Source: Chloroflexi bacterium 13_1_40CM_65_17 (GTDB lineage: Bacteria > Chloroflexota > Dormibacteria > Dormibacterales > Dormibacteraceae). From it: a stretch of 42,548 bases of DNA. A model generated the notes under the pieces. That model made no database searches and was not told the DNA's origin. It saw only the letters and a program-made list of their open reading frames with translations. Position 1 is the stretch's first letter, and each line of letters begins with the position of its first letter. Shown in pieces: positions 7,748-14,776 of the stretch. The stretch is taken from contig MNES01000047.1 of the NCBI GenBank assembly GCA_001917815.1, forward strand, positions 1-42,548. Direction: 5' to 3'. Position numbers and translations under genes: made by a program.

Positions 7748-8362
7748 CTAGCCGGTTGCGGTCGTGAAATCGACGATCAAACGCGAAGGACCAGTGAGCG
7801 TGAAGGTGCGCATACACGCCGCATGGTCGAGTCCTAAGGCCCACGACACCGAGCCTTCGAAATCCTGGGTAAGGCGAGCCTCTTTGATGACGAGGAACTC
7901 GGTGTGCGACATGTCGGTCGAACCCGTGTAGGTGTTCGACTCGGTGGCTGAGTGGACCGTCACCAGTGCGCCCGCGGTGCCGCTCAGGGTGATCGTTTGG
8001 CCGCTCGCCCCCATCGGGAACGTGGGTTTGTCCTGCCGTTTGACCGTGTATTTGGGCACCGGGCCGTCGAATTGCAGCACGAAGCGGTCGAAGCCGACCG
8101 GTTCGCTCACCCGGACCGCGGTCACGTTGGCCACGCCGGTCGTCCCGCCGGCCGTGTCAGCGCAAGCGAAGGCCGGGAGTTTGGTGCCGGGCGCGACGGG
8201 CGGCGTCACCGGCGGCGGCGAGATCCGGGGGGCCGAGGCGGCGGAGCCGGCCGAGTCGGCGGACGGGGAGGAGGTCGTATTCGCCGCGGGTGTGCCTACA
8301 GGACCCACCTGGGCACACGCGGCCAGGATCACGCACAGTCCCGCGGCGAAAGAGATCCGCAC
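7748..8362 (-). CDS. lipoprotein with AMIN-like domain
   Basis: The open frame extends back through tRNA-Leu(CAA), so the start is placed at GTG 8362, giving a 204-aa protein. The N-terminus MRISFAAGLCVILAAC is a lipoprotein signal with lipobox Leu-Ala-Ala-Cys16. A Ser/Pro/Thr-rich linker (to about residue 65) leads to a C-terminal domain with VSEPVGFDRFVLQFDGPVPKYTV, then SWALGLDHAACMRTFTLTGPSRLIVDF, the pattern of the AMIN-like domain of actinobacterial lipoproteins. That domain is thought to bind cell-wall material. There is no Shine-Dalgarno; TATCAT stands 6 bases before the GTG, so the mRNA may be leaderless. It ends 12 bases before the FecR paralogue 2 start on the same strand, so co-transcription is likely. 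Confidence 0.78.
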   Translation of the reverse strand: MRISFAAGLCVILAACAQVGPVGTPAANTTSSPSADSAGSAASAPRISPPPVTPPVAPGTKLPAFACADTAGGTTGVANVTAVRVSEPVGFDRFVLQFDGPVPKYTVKRQDKPTFPMGASGQTITLSGTAGALVTVHSATESNTYTGSTDMSHTEFLVIKEARLTQDFEGSVSWALGLDHAACMRTFTLTGPSRLIVDFTTATG

Positions 8363-8410
8363 CGGCGAATGATATTGTCGAGCCTCCCCTAAGTGGGCGA
8401 ATAGGGCCGC

Positions 8411-8496
8411 GCCGAGGTGGCGGAATGGCAGACGCGTCGGTCTCAAAAACCGATGAGGGCAACCTCGTGCGGGTTCGACTCCCGCTCTCGGCACCA
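8411..8496 (+). tRNA. tRNA-Leu (anticodon CAA)
   Basis: Acceptor GCCGAGG pairs with TCTCGGC (8486-8492, one G-T pair), then A and encoded CCA. Anticodon stem TCGGT/ACCGA with loop CTCAAAA gives anticodon CAA (reads UUG). Class-II variable arm and T-loop TTCGACT are present. Confidence 0.95.
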
Positions 8497-8516
8497 CCGC
8501 GAACGCCGCACGGGCG

Positions 8517-8942
8517 CTATGGCTTCGGTTCGGATTGAGGTCTCGCCACTTGAGGGCGCTCGCGGGAGGCGGCAAACGCGAGGCCGGCCGCGACCAGGTC
8601 GAGCACAGTCCAGAACGGCGGAATGAAAAAGAGAATGGTTACCGCGCCGACCACCCCGGCGATCAACAGCAAGACCGCTCCCAGGCGTGGCCGCCCGCGG
8701 ATGGTTAGAACACCACCGGCCACCGACCCAACCGCTACCAAGGCATAGATCAAGAAGTAAGGAAGAAAGGCCAGGAGGTCACCCGGCTCTGCGACCGACG
8801 TGCGACATTCCGGTCCTCCCGCGGCGCAGACATTCGTGGCTCCGAAGAAGGCGCGTGACAAGGCAGTTACGCCCGACGCCAGGGCCGACATCGTCAGGGG
8901 AACCGCGGCGATCAGGGACAGCACCAAGGCGGCGATGCGCAT
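8517..8942 (-). CDS. small four-pass membrane protein of unknown function
   Basis: The 141-residue protein has hydrophobic segments at about 3-25, 57-80, 87-107 and 109-127. Between the first two is a probable outer loop with two cysteines (NVCAAGGPECRTS) that could form a disulfide. The C-tail is charged and proline-rich (SRERPQVARPQSEPKP). I do not recognise the family. It lies 29 bases beyond the stop of the DUF2207 gene on the same strand and probably shares its transcript. Confidence 0.6.
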   Translation of the reverse strand: MRIAALVLSLIAAVPLTMSALASGVTALSRAFFGATNVCAAGGPECRTSVAEPGDLLAFLPYFLIYALVAVGSVAGGVLTIRGRPRLGAVLLLIAGVVGAVTILFFIPPFWTVLDLVAAGLAFAASRERPQVARPQSEPKP

Positions 8943-8971
8943 CTAGGTCGCGAGCAAGTCTAGCGATCGGA

Positions 8972-10744
8972 TCACCAGCTGCCGCCGCCACCCCCACCGC
9001 CTCCGCCGCCTGAGGAACCTCCCCCGCCGAATCCGCTCGACGAGCCTGAGCTCGGCGTGAAGCTGATCGCGCTCGAGATGCTCGAGTTCATCGACTCCAG
9101 GCTGCTCGAAAGCAGCGCGGCCTGGAAGGGCCCGGGGCCCGCATACCACGTGTTGGTGGCGCTGGTATCGATGCCTTCGAATGCTTTGGCCCACAGGTTC
9201 ACGCAGCCGAATACGATCGCGTAAGGCAGGAGCTGCGTAAAGATCTCGGCCTTCTCGGCAAACTGCTGCCGGTATTTCTCAGCGGTCGTCATGTAGAGCC
9301 GAAAGCCCAGCGCGTGTTGCAGAAGGTCGCGGCCCGCGGCTGTTCGCTGTGCCATGAATGGGAATGTAGCGGTGAGCACGATTCCGACGACGACCACCGC
9401 CGCGCCGATGAGCCCCCATCCGAACTGCAGGCCAAGGAAGAAGGTGGCCGCGCCGCCGGCCAGCATCATCGCGACTCCGAGGCAGCCCCACGCTGCGCGG
9501 GCCTGGTCGGGTCGGGCCGTGAAAAGTTTGCGCTCCAGCGCGTCTGTATAGAGCTGGCTCTCCCCGGTCCGCAACTCCGGCGCGAACGTGCCTTTCAGCT
9601 CGGAGATGGTCACCTCGTGCCGACCGCTGAAGAGGCCGTCGAAAATGGTGTTTTCGTACGGCAAGAGCTTGGAAGGATCGCAACCTTTCCAGGTGAGCAT
9701 CCAGTCCTTCTTGCCGGGCACCTCGGAGATCGTCAGGCAGCCGCGGACTGCCAGGTCCACGATCGTCGCGGTCACATCTTTGGTGTCCGCCGACTGATCG
9801 AGGATCACACCTAGTTGGGCCGGCCGCAGATCGCCTGGCGGCCCAAACTCGACGACTATCGGTTGGTGGCTGCCGATGGGTTCTGCGTGCTCACGTGGAT
9901 CCTTGCTCAGGTAGTACTGCGCCAGATACTCCCGGTCCCGACCATGCAGCCACCAGTTCCAGGCCACCAGAGCGATCCCGCCCACCAGCATCAAGAGGGA
10001 CACGCCGATCGTGAGCGGGGTGATGTCGAAGGCGCCGTCAGGAAAATGCCTGACGCGCCCCTCGAGCATAGGCGGCGGTACCGTGACCGCGCCCTTTGCC
10101 AACGCGGTCACGACCGACATCTCTTCGCCGGGGCCGAAGCGGCGTGTAGACGAGAAAGTCGCCGTGTCGCCGGAGCCGCCGTTCGTACAGGTTTCGGTCG
10201 AGCCCGGTGCGCCCTGGTAGCAGGCCACCCTTTGAATCGCCGCGGAGGGCACGTGCACGATCGCTCCCACCTTCGACTTGGATGCGGGCCAGAGCGAGCC
10301 ATCGACGTTCCAGAACAACTCGTCGTGGTCGCTGAACGAGTTCAAGGCGCCTTCGACCTTGTAGGTAATGACGTAGCGCTGCTCTCCGCTGATCTGGATC
10401 TGGGGATCGCCGATCTTGATGACCTGGTTGTCGTTGTTGTCGACGTAGTCGTCGTAGGTCACCGGCCGGGTGCCGTCGGTTACAGATTGCACGCGCAGGG
10501 TAAAAAAGCGGTCGTGGGTGTCATCGAGCCGGTAGCGAAGGGGGATGGTCCGAAAGATCCCGTGCTTGAGCTGCGAGCCGAAATCGACGTTGATGTCCTC
10601 TTTGACCGTCAGCAGGGAGTCCTTGGCGATCGTGATGTCGGACTGGAACGAGGTAATGACCCAGCCTTCGTCCTGGGTGCAGGCCGAAATGCTGATCGCC
10701 CAGGTCGCCGCGAGCCCAGCGAGCGCAAGACGCGCAACTTTCAT
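8972..10744 (-). CDS. DUF2207 domain membrane protein, predicted lipoprotein
   Basis: The open frame begins upstream but the start is placed at ATG 10744 (MKVARLALAGL), giving 590 aa and a clean export signal. A possible lipobox is Ile-Ser-Ala-Cys22. The outer DUF2207 domain follows (DITIAKDSLLTVKEDINVDF, IFRTIPLRYR, YVITYKVEGALN, ELFWNVDGS). One membrane segment lies near 265-285, then a cytoplasmic region (HQPIVVEFGPPGDLRPAQLGVILD, winged-helix-like), a pair of membrane segments near 440-485, and a Gly/Ser-rich tail ending in about ten glycines and SW, typical of the family. Function is unknown. It starts 34 bases from divergent typA. Confidence 0.85.
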   Translation of the reverse strand: MKVARLALAGLAATWAISISACTQDEGWVITSFQSDITIAKDSLLTVKEDINVDFGSQLKHGIFRTIPLRYRLDDTHDRFFTLRVQSVTDGTRPVTYDDYVDNNDNQVIKIGDPQIQISGEQRYVITYKVEGALNSFSDHDELFWNVDGSLWPASKSKVGAIVHVPSAAIQRVACYQGAPGSTETCTNGGSGDTATFSSTRRFGPGEEMSVVTALAKGAVTVPPPMLEGRVRHFPDGAFDITPLTIGVSLLMLVGGIALVAWNWWLHGRDREYLAQYYLSKDPREHAEPIGSHQPIVVEFGPPGDLRPAQLGVILDQSADTKDVTATIVDLAVRGCLTISEVPGKKDWMLTWKGCDPSKLLPYENTIFDGLFSGRHEVTISELKGTFAPELRTGESQLYTDALERKLFTARPDQARAAWGCLGVAMMLAGGAATFFLGLQFGWGLIGAAVVVVGIVLTATFPFMAQRTAAGRDLLQHALGFRLYMTTAEKYRQQFAEKAEIFTQLLPYAIVFGCVNLWAKAFEGIDTSATNTWYAGPGPFQAALLSSSLESMNSSISSAISFTPSSGSSSGFGGGGSSGGGGGGGGGGSW

Positions 10745-10763
10745 GGTGCGCAGCGATCTTACG

Positions 10764-10769
10764 TATAGT
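10764..10769 (+). promoter_or_regulatory. probable -10 box of typA (leaderless transcript)
   Basis: TATAGT lies 9 bases before the typA ATG in the 34-base divergent gap. There is no Shine-Dalgarno and no clear -35, so a leader of about 0-3 nt is inferred. Confidence 0.4.
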
Positions 10770-10778
10770 GGCCGCGCA

Positions 10779-12623
10779 ATGACTCTGCCAAACCTTCGCC
10801 ATGACATCCGAAATGTGGCGATCATCGCCCATGTCGATCATGGGAAGACCACGCTGGTCGACGCGCTCCTGAAGCAGAGCCACACGTTCCGCGAGAACCA
10901 GGACGTCGGCACGCTGATCATGGACACCAACGACCTCGAGCGCGAGAAGGGCATCACCATCCTCGCCAAGAACACGTCAATCCGCCACGGCGATGTGACC
11001 ATCAACATCATCGACACCCCCGGGCACGCCGACTTCGGCGGCGAGGTCGAGCGGGTGCTCAACATGGCGGACGGCTGCCTGCTGCTAGTCGATGCGGCCG
11101 AGGGCCCTATGCCGCAAACGCGTTTTGTGCTGCGCAAGGCGTTCGAGGTCGGACTACGGATTGTTGTTGTCATCAACAAGGTAGATCGGAAGAACGCCGA
11201 CCCGAAGGTAGCGCTGGACAAGGTTCACGATCTGTTTCTCGAGCTCGCCGAGGACGCCGACCAGCTCGAGGCGCCCGTGGTGTACGCGATCGCGAAAGAA
11301 GGGCGGGCCGGCCTCGCGCCGGACCAACTAGAGCCCGACCTCGAGCCTCTTTTCAAGACGATCATCGACTTCATCCCCGCTCCTGTGGCTGAGCCCGGTG
11401 GCTTTCAGATGCTGGTCGCCAACCGCGCCTACGATGACTACACGGGTCCGATGGCCATCGGGCGCATCTCCCGAGGCAGTGTCGCGCCAGGCGATGCGGT
11501 CGCCGTGCTCGGCGCCGACGGTGAGGCCCGCCGCGTCAAGGTCGTGCAGGCGTTCCTCTATCGCGGGCTCGACAGGGTCGCCGTGCCGACCGCGAGCGCC
11601 GGCGACATCGTCGTTCTCACAGGGCTCGAAGAGGTTGCGATCGGCGACACGCTCGCGGACCCTGAATCTCCAGATCCGCTGCCACGCATCGAAATCGACG
11701 AGCCGACGGTCAGGATGACGTTCGGCGTCAACACGTCACCATTCACCGGCCGCGAAGGCAAGTTCTCGACGACCCGGCAGTTGCGCGCGCGCCTGTACAA
11801 GGAGCTCGATGTCAACCTCGGCCTCCATGTCGAAGACACCGATGCAGCCGAGCGCTTCCTTGTCAGCGGACGCGGCGAGCTTCACCTGGCCGTGCTCATC
11901 GAGACGATGCGCCGGGAAGGCTATGAGTTCGAAGTCTCGCGCCCCGAGGCAATCGTCAAGAAGGTAAATGGTCAGCTCATGGAGCCTGTGGAGCGGCTCA
12001 CAGTCGACGTCCGTGAGGAGCACCTCGGCGCGGTGACGGAGTCTCTCGGGAAGCGCCGGGGCGAGATGATCGAGATCAGCTACGACTCCAAAGGCGGCGT
12101 CCGCCTCGAGTACATGATTCCCACTCGGGGTCTCATCGGCTTTCGGAACAATTTCTTGACGCTGACAGCCGGCACCGGCCTGATGGGGTCGATCGGGATC
12201 GGCTACCGCCCTTGGGCGGGCGATTTCAGGGAGCAGCGAAACGGGGCTTTGACAGCTTCATCGCCGGGGACCACGCTTGCGTTCGGGCTGGCCGGCGCGC
12301 AGGAGCGGGGCACGACCTTCATCGAGCCCGGCGAGGCGGTCTACGAGGGCATGATCGTCGGCATCCAGAAAAGGCCGGGCGACATCCGCGTCAACGTATG
12401 CCGCGAGAAGAAGCAGTCCAACATCCGGTCATCGACGTCTGACATCTCCGTACGCCTCACGCCGGCCAGCAAGTTGAGCCTCGAACAGTCGCTCGACTTC
12501 CTGGGTGAAGACGAGCTCCTCGAGGTCACTCCGAAGCACCTTCGGCTGCGCAAGCGCCACCTGACCGAGGTCGACCAATCGAGGGCGCGCCGGCTTGCCG
12601 AAGCCACGGGGAATAGGCGGTAG
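10779..12623 (+). CDS. typA: ribosome-associated GTPase TypA/BipA
   Basis: The frame is open from 10545 but that part overlaps the DUF2207 gene; ATG 10779 (MTLPNLRHDIRNVAIIAHVDHGKTT) gives 614 aa, the family's usual length. GTPase motifs are complete: G1 AHVDHGKT, switch I EKGITI, G3 DTPGHADFGGEV, G4 NKVDR. EF-G-like domains II, III and V follow (GRISRGSVAPGD; GRGELHLAVLIETMRREGYEFEVSRP), and then the TypA-specific C-terminal domain (TPKHLRLRKRHL). TypA acts on the ribosome in large-subunit assembly, stress and cold adaptation. A cold-shock gene lies directly downstream on the same strand. Confidence 0.96.
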   Translation: MTLPNLRHDIRNVAIIAHVDHGKTTLVDALLKQSHTFRENQDVGTLIMDTNDLEREKGITILAKNTSIRHGDVTINIIDTPGHADFGGEVERVLNMADGCLLLVDAAEGPMPQTRFVLRKAFEVGLRIVVVINKVDRKNADPKVALDKVHDLFLELAEDADQLEAPVVYAIAKEGRAGLAPDQLEPDLEPLFKTIIDFIPAPVAEPGGFQMLVANRAYDDYTGPMAIGRISRGSVAPGDAVAVLGADGEARRVKVVQAFLYRGLDRVAVPTASAGDIVVLTGLEEVAIGDTLADPESPDPLPRIEIDEPTVRMTFGVNTSPFTGREGKFSTTRQLRARLYKELDVNLGLHVEDTDAAERFLVSGRGELHLAVLIETMRREGYEFEVSRPEAIVKKVNGQLMEPVERLTVDVREEHLGAVTESLGKRRGEMIEISYDSKGGVRLEYMIPTRGLIGFRNNFLTLTAGTGLMGSIGIGYRPWAGDFREQRNGALTASSPGTTLAFGLAGAQERGTTFIEPGEAVYEGMIVGIQKRPGDIRVNVCREKKQSNIRSSTSDISVRLTPASKLSLEQSLDFLGEDELLEVTPKHLRLRKRHLTEVDQSRARRLAEATGNRR

Positions 12624-12633
12624 CCCAAACGGG

Positions 12634-12639
12634 TATACT
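12634..12639 (+). promoter_or_regulatory. probable -10 box of the cold-shock gene
   Basis: TATACT lies 11 bases past the typA stop; transcription would start near 12646 and give a leader of about 95 nt. No convincing -35 is seen 17 bases upstream. Read-through from typA is also possible. Confidence 0.45.
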
Positions 12640-12646
12640 CCCTGTA

Positions 12647-12735
12647 GCTGGTGAAGTACCAGCGCTCACCGCAGGCTCTCGTTTCTCGAACAGGCCCGCC
12701 GAGTTGAGTTGGCCTTTAGTTCGAGAGATTAGGAG
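12647..12735 (+). promoter_or_regulatory. structured 5' leader of the cold-shock mRNA
   Basis: Two stems can be drawn. The first is GCTGGT/ACCAGC (12647-12663). The second is TCTCGAAC/GTTCGAGA (12684-12691 with 12719-12726), extended inward by AGGCC/GGCCT. The ribosome site AGGAG (12731-12735) is just outside the second stem. Cold-shock genes are often controlled by refolding of such leaders; that role here is inference. Confidence 0.5.
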
Positions 12736-12741
12736 ATGGAA

Positions 12742-12939
12742 ATGCCTACAGGCACCATCAAGAAGCTGGTCGCGGACCGTGGCTTCGGCTTTATCGCAGC
12801 CGAGGACGGTAAGGAATTCTTCTTCCACAGGAGTGGCACCGAAGGCGACTTCGACAGCCTCCGCGGTGGCGAGAAGGTGACCTTCGAGGTCGAGGCGAGC
12901 CCCAAGGGCCCGCGCGCCCGCAGCGTCCGCACCGTCTAA
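12742..12939 (+). CDS. cold-shock protein, CspA family
   Basis: A 65-residue single-domain OB-fold RNA chaperone. RNP1 KLVADRGFGFI and RNP2 KEFFFHRS are intact, followed by GGEKVTFEVEASPKGPRARSV. The ATG at 12736 touches the AGGAG ribosome site, whereas the ATG at 12742 stands 6 bases from it and begins the usual MPTGTIK sequence, so 12742 is preferred. A strong terminator follows. Its last nine codons, stop and terminator are repeated at 13127-13209. Confidence 0.93.
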   Translation: MPTGTIKKLVADRGFGFIAAEDGKEFFFHRSGTEGDFDSLRGGEKVTFEVEASPKGPRARSVRTV

Positions 12940-12982
12940 CAAGACGAACAGCAAAAAGGGCCCTGGGTCGAAAGACCCGGGG
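12909..12982 (+). repeat. 3' end of the cold-shock gene plus terminator, repeat copy 1
   Basis: Runs from CCCGCGCGCCCG in the last codons through the terminator. It matches 13127-13209 with only a few differences: one A/G, one T deletion, one G/A, and a longer T-run in copy 2. Confidence 0.85.
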
Positions 12983-12988
12983 CCTCTT
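12957..12988 (+). terminator. intrinsic terminator of the cold-shock gene
   Basis: Stem GGCCC-T-GGGTC / GACCC-G-GGGCC around a GAAA tetraloop, followed by TCTTTTATTTATT. Confidence 0.9.
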
Positions 12989-13012
12989 TTATTTATTGAC
13001 GACGTTGCGCTT

Positions 13013-13049
13013 AGGCCGGATTCATTCCGGCCGTCACCCAGCGTGCACC
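13013..13049 (-). repeat. GGCCGG hairpin repeat, isolated diverged copy
   Basis: Stem GGCCGGA/TCCGGCC with loop TTCAT on the + strand, then GTCACCCAGCGTGCA. Its reverse complement matches the hairpin and upstream sequence of the tandem units at 41.9-42.3 kb. The innermost stem pair is changed on both sides (G-C there, A-T here). Confidence 0.7.
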
Positions 13050-13090
13050 ATCAAGACGCCTCCCAACGTGGTGCGTAGAGGAGGGGGTAC

Positions 13091-13120
13091 CGCGGGGGAG
13101 GACGTCTGTCCTCACCCGCG
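13091..13120. repeat. 13-bp-arm hairpin between the two cold-shock 3' ends
   Basis: Arms CGCGGGGGAGGAC and GTCCTCACCCGCG around GTCT pair at 12 of 13 positions. The following CTTTGT is a poor T-tail. No protein gene is supported in 12990-13126. Confidence 0.6.
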
Positions 13121-13126
13121 CTTTGT

Positions 13127-13209
13127 CCCGCGCGCCCGCAGCGTCCGCACCGTCTAACAAGACGAACAGCAAGAAGGGCCCTGGGCGAAAGACCCGGGAC
13201 CTCTTTTTT
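13127..13209 (+). repeat. duplicated 3' end of the cold-shock gene with terminator, copy 2
   Basis: Carries the last nine codons, TAA and the GAAA-loop terminator of the cold-shock gene without its front. The hairpin 13179-13202 is followed by TTTTTT. The T-run overlaps the TAA of the convergent livGF gene, so it can still stop read-through from the cold-shock side. Confidence 0.82.
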
Positions 13210-14776
13210 ATCCCCCTAAATACGCGCGGCGGACGGCGGGGTTGTGGAGCAGGTCATCCCCTCGGCCTGTGAGGAGGATCTGGCCCGTCTCGAGGACGTA
13301 CGCGCGATCGGCGATGGCAAGCGCGCGCAGTGCGTTCTGCTCGACGAGCAGAATCGTCGTGCCCTCACGTTGGATCTCCTCGATCGCCGAGAACACCTCG
13401 TCCACCATCTGCGGCGCCAGCCCGAGCGAGGGTTCGTCCAACAGCAGAAGACGCGGTTTCGCGAGCAAGCCGCGTGCGATCGCCAGCATCTGCGCCTCGC
13501 CACCTGAGAGCGTGCCCGCGCGCATGTTCTTGCGCTCGCCGAGGATGGGGAAGCGCTTCATGACGGACGCGAGCTGAGTCGCGCCCGCCTCGCGATCGCG
13601 CCGTGCCCACATTGCCAGCTCGAGGTTCTCCAGCACCGTCTGCCGGCCGAAGATCTCACGGCCTTCAGGTACGTGCACCAAGCCATGGCGAACGATGGCC
13701 GAAGCATTGGCTGTCGTCAGGTCCAGGCCGTCGAAGACAGCGGTGCCCGAGCTCGGGCGGACGAGACCCGACAGCGCACTGAGAATCGTGGTCTTGCCGG
13801 CGCCGTTGGCGCCGATCAGTGCGACGATCTCGCCGGCGGCCACTCGTAAAGACGCTCCGCGGACCGCATTCACAGATCCGTAGCTGACCGAGAGCTCGTG
13901 CACATCGAGAATCGCGGTGGCCGGCTCCGCGGCTGCCTTGAGGCGGCTCGCCTGGACCACCTCCCCGACCTCCTCCACGCCGGTGGCGCCGGGTGCGCTC
14001 GACACCTCGCGCTCGCTGCCCGTCCCGAGATAAGCCTTGATCACGCCGGCGTCTGTTGATACTTCTTCCGGCGTGCCGTCGGCGATCTTGCGTCCGAAGT
14101 TGAGCACAGCGACTCGGTCGCACACGCCCATCACCAGCTGCATGTCGTGATCGATGAGAAGGATCGTCAATCCGTCCTTGTTGAGGCGCTCGATCAGCTC
14201 GCGAATGCCCAGTTTCTCGGAGGGGTTCATGCCCGCGGCGGGCTCGTCGAGGATCAGAATTCGGGGTTGAAGGGCCAGGGCACGAGCGATTTCGAGTCGG
14301 CGCTGATCCCCGTACGGCAGCGTGCCCGCGGCGCGGCGCCCGACCTCTGCCGGATTCAGTCCCGCCGTCTCCATGAGGCGGTGTGCTTCATTGAATCGCG
14401 ATCGTTGGTCGCGGCGAAACACAGGCAGCGTGCCGAGCTGGGCCAGCGTGTCGTCGCGGCGGCGCGAATGCATGCCCACGATCACGTTTTCGACCGCGCT
14501 GAGGTCTTTGAAGAGTCGGATGTTCTGGAACGTTCGCGCCACGCCGAGCCCGGCAATTCGGTGCGCGGGCAGGCCGCTGAGCTGGTCCGACTCGAGCCAG
14601 GCCTTGCCGGATTGAAACGGGATGTACCCCGTGATGACGTTGACCAGCGTCGTCTTGCCCGCGCCGTTCGGACCGATCAAGCCCTGGATCGATCCCTTCT
14701 CGACCTCCAGCGTCACCCCATCGACGGCGTGCACCCCGCCGAAATGACGCTGGACGTCAGCCAGTCGAAGGAGCAC
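13208..14776 (-). CDS. fused ATPase (LivG-LivF) of a branched-chain amino-acid-type ABC importer
   Basis: One 522-residue chain holds two ABC ATPases. The LivG half (about 1-245) has GPNGAGKTT, the short signature LPYGDQRRLEIARAL and ILILDEPAAG. A linker of about 45 residues (TGSEREVSS to AAAEPAT) leads to the LivF half with GANGAGKTT, LSGGEAQMLAIARGL and LLLLDEPSLG. In most bacteria these are separate proteins. Together they drive import through LivH/LivM in the inner membrane. The start GTG 14776 (VLLRLADVQRHFGG) fits LivG alignments and overlaps livM by 20 bases; a TTG at 14818 in frame is an alternative. Neither has a clear ribosome site, so translational coupling is likely. Confidence 0.9.
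   Translation of the reverse strand: MLLRLADVQRHFGGVHAVDGVTLEVEKGSIQGLIGPNGAGKTTLVNVITGYIPFQSGKAWLESDQLSGLPAHRIAGLGVARTFQNIRLFKDLSAVENVIVGMHSRRRDDTLAQLGTLPVFRRDQRSRFNEAHRLMETAGLNPAEVGRRAAGTLPYGDQRRLEIARALALQPRILILDEPAAGMNPSEKLGIRELIERLNKDGLTILLIDHDMQLVMGVCDRVAVLNFGRKIADGTPEEVSTDAGVIKAYLGTGSEREVSSAPGATGVEEVGEVVQASRLKAAAEPATAILDVHELSVSYGSVNAVRGASLRVAAGEIVALIGANGAGKTTILSALSGLVRPSSGTAVFDGLDLTTANASAIVRHGLVHVPEGREIFGRQTVLENLELAMWARRDREAGATQLASVMKRFPILGERKNMRAGTLSGGEAQMLAIARGLLAKPRLLLLDEPSLGLAPQMVDEVFSAIEEIQREGTTILLVEQNALRALAIADRAYVLETGQILLTGRGDDLLHNPAVRRAYLGG

Noticed and set aside
10545-10778. N-terminal extension of TypA from 10545
   Set aside because: It is antisense to the start of the DUF2207 gene, and TypA's conserved N-terminus begins at ATG 10779.
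13127-13209. A second cold-shock gene
   Set aside because: Only the last nine codons are present; no start or RNA-binding motifs occur upstream.
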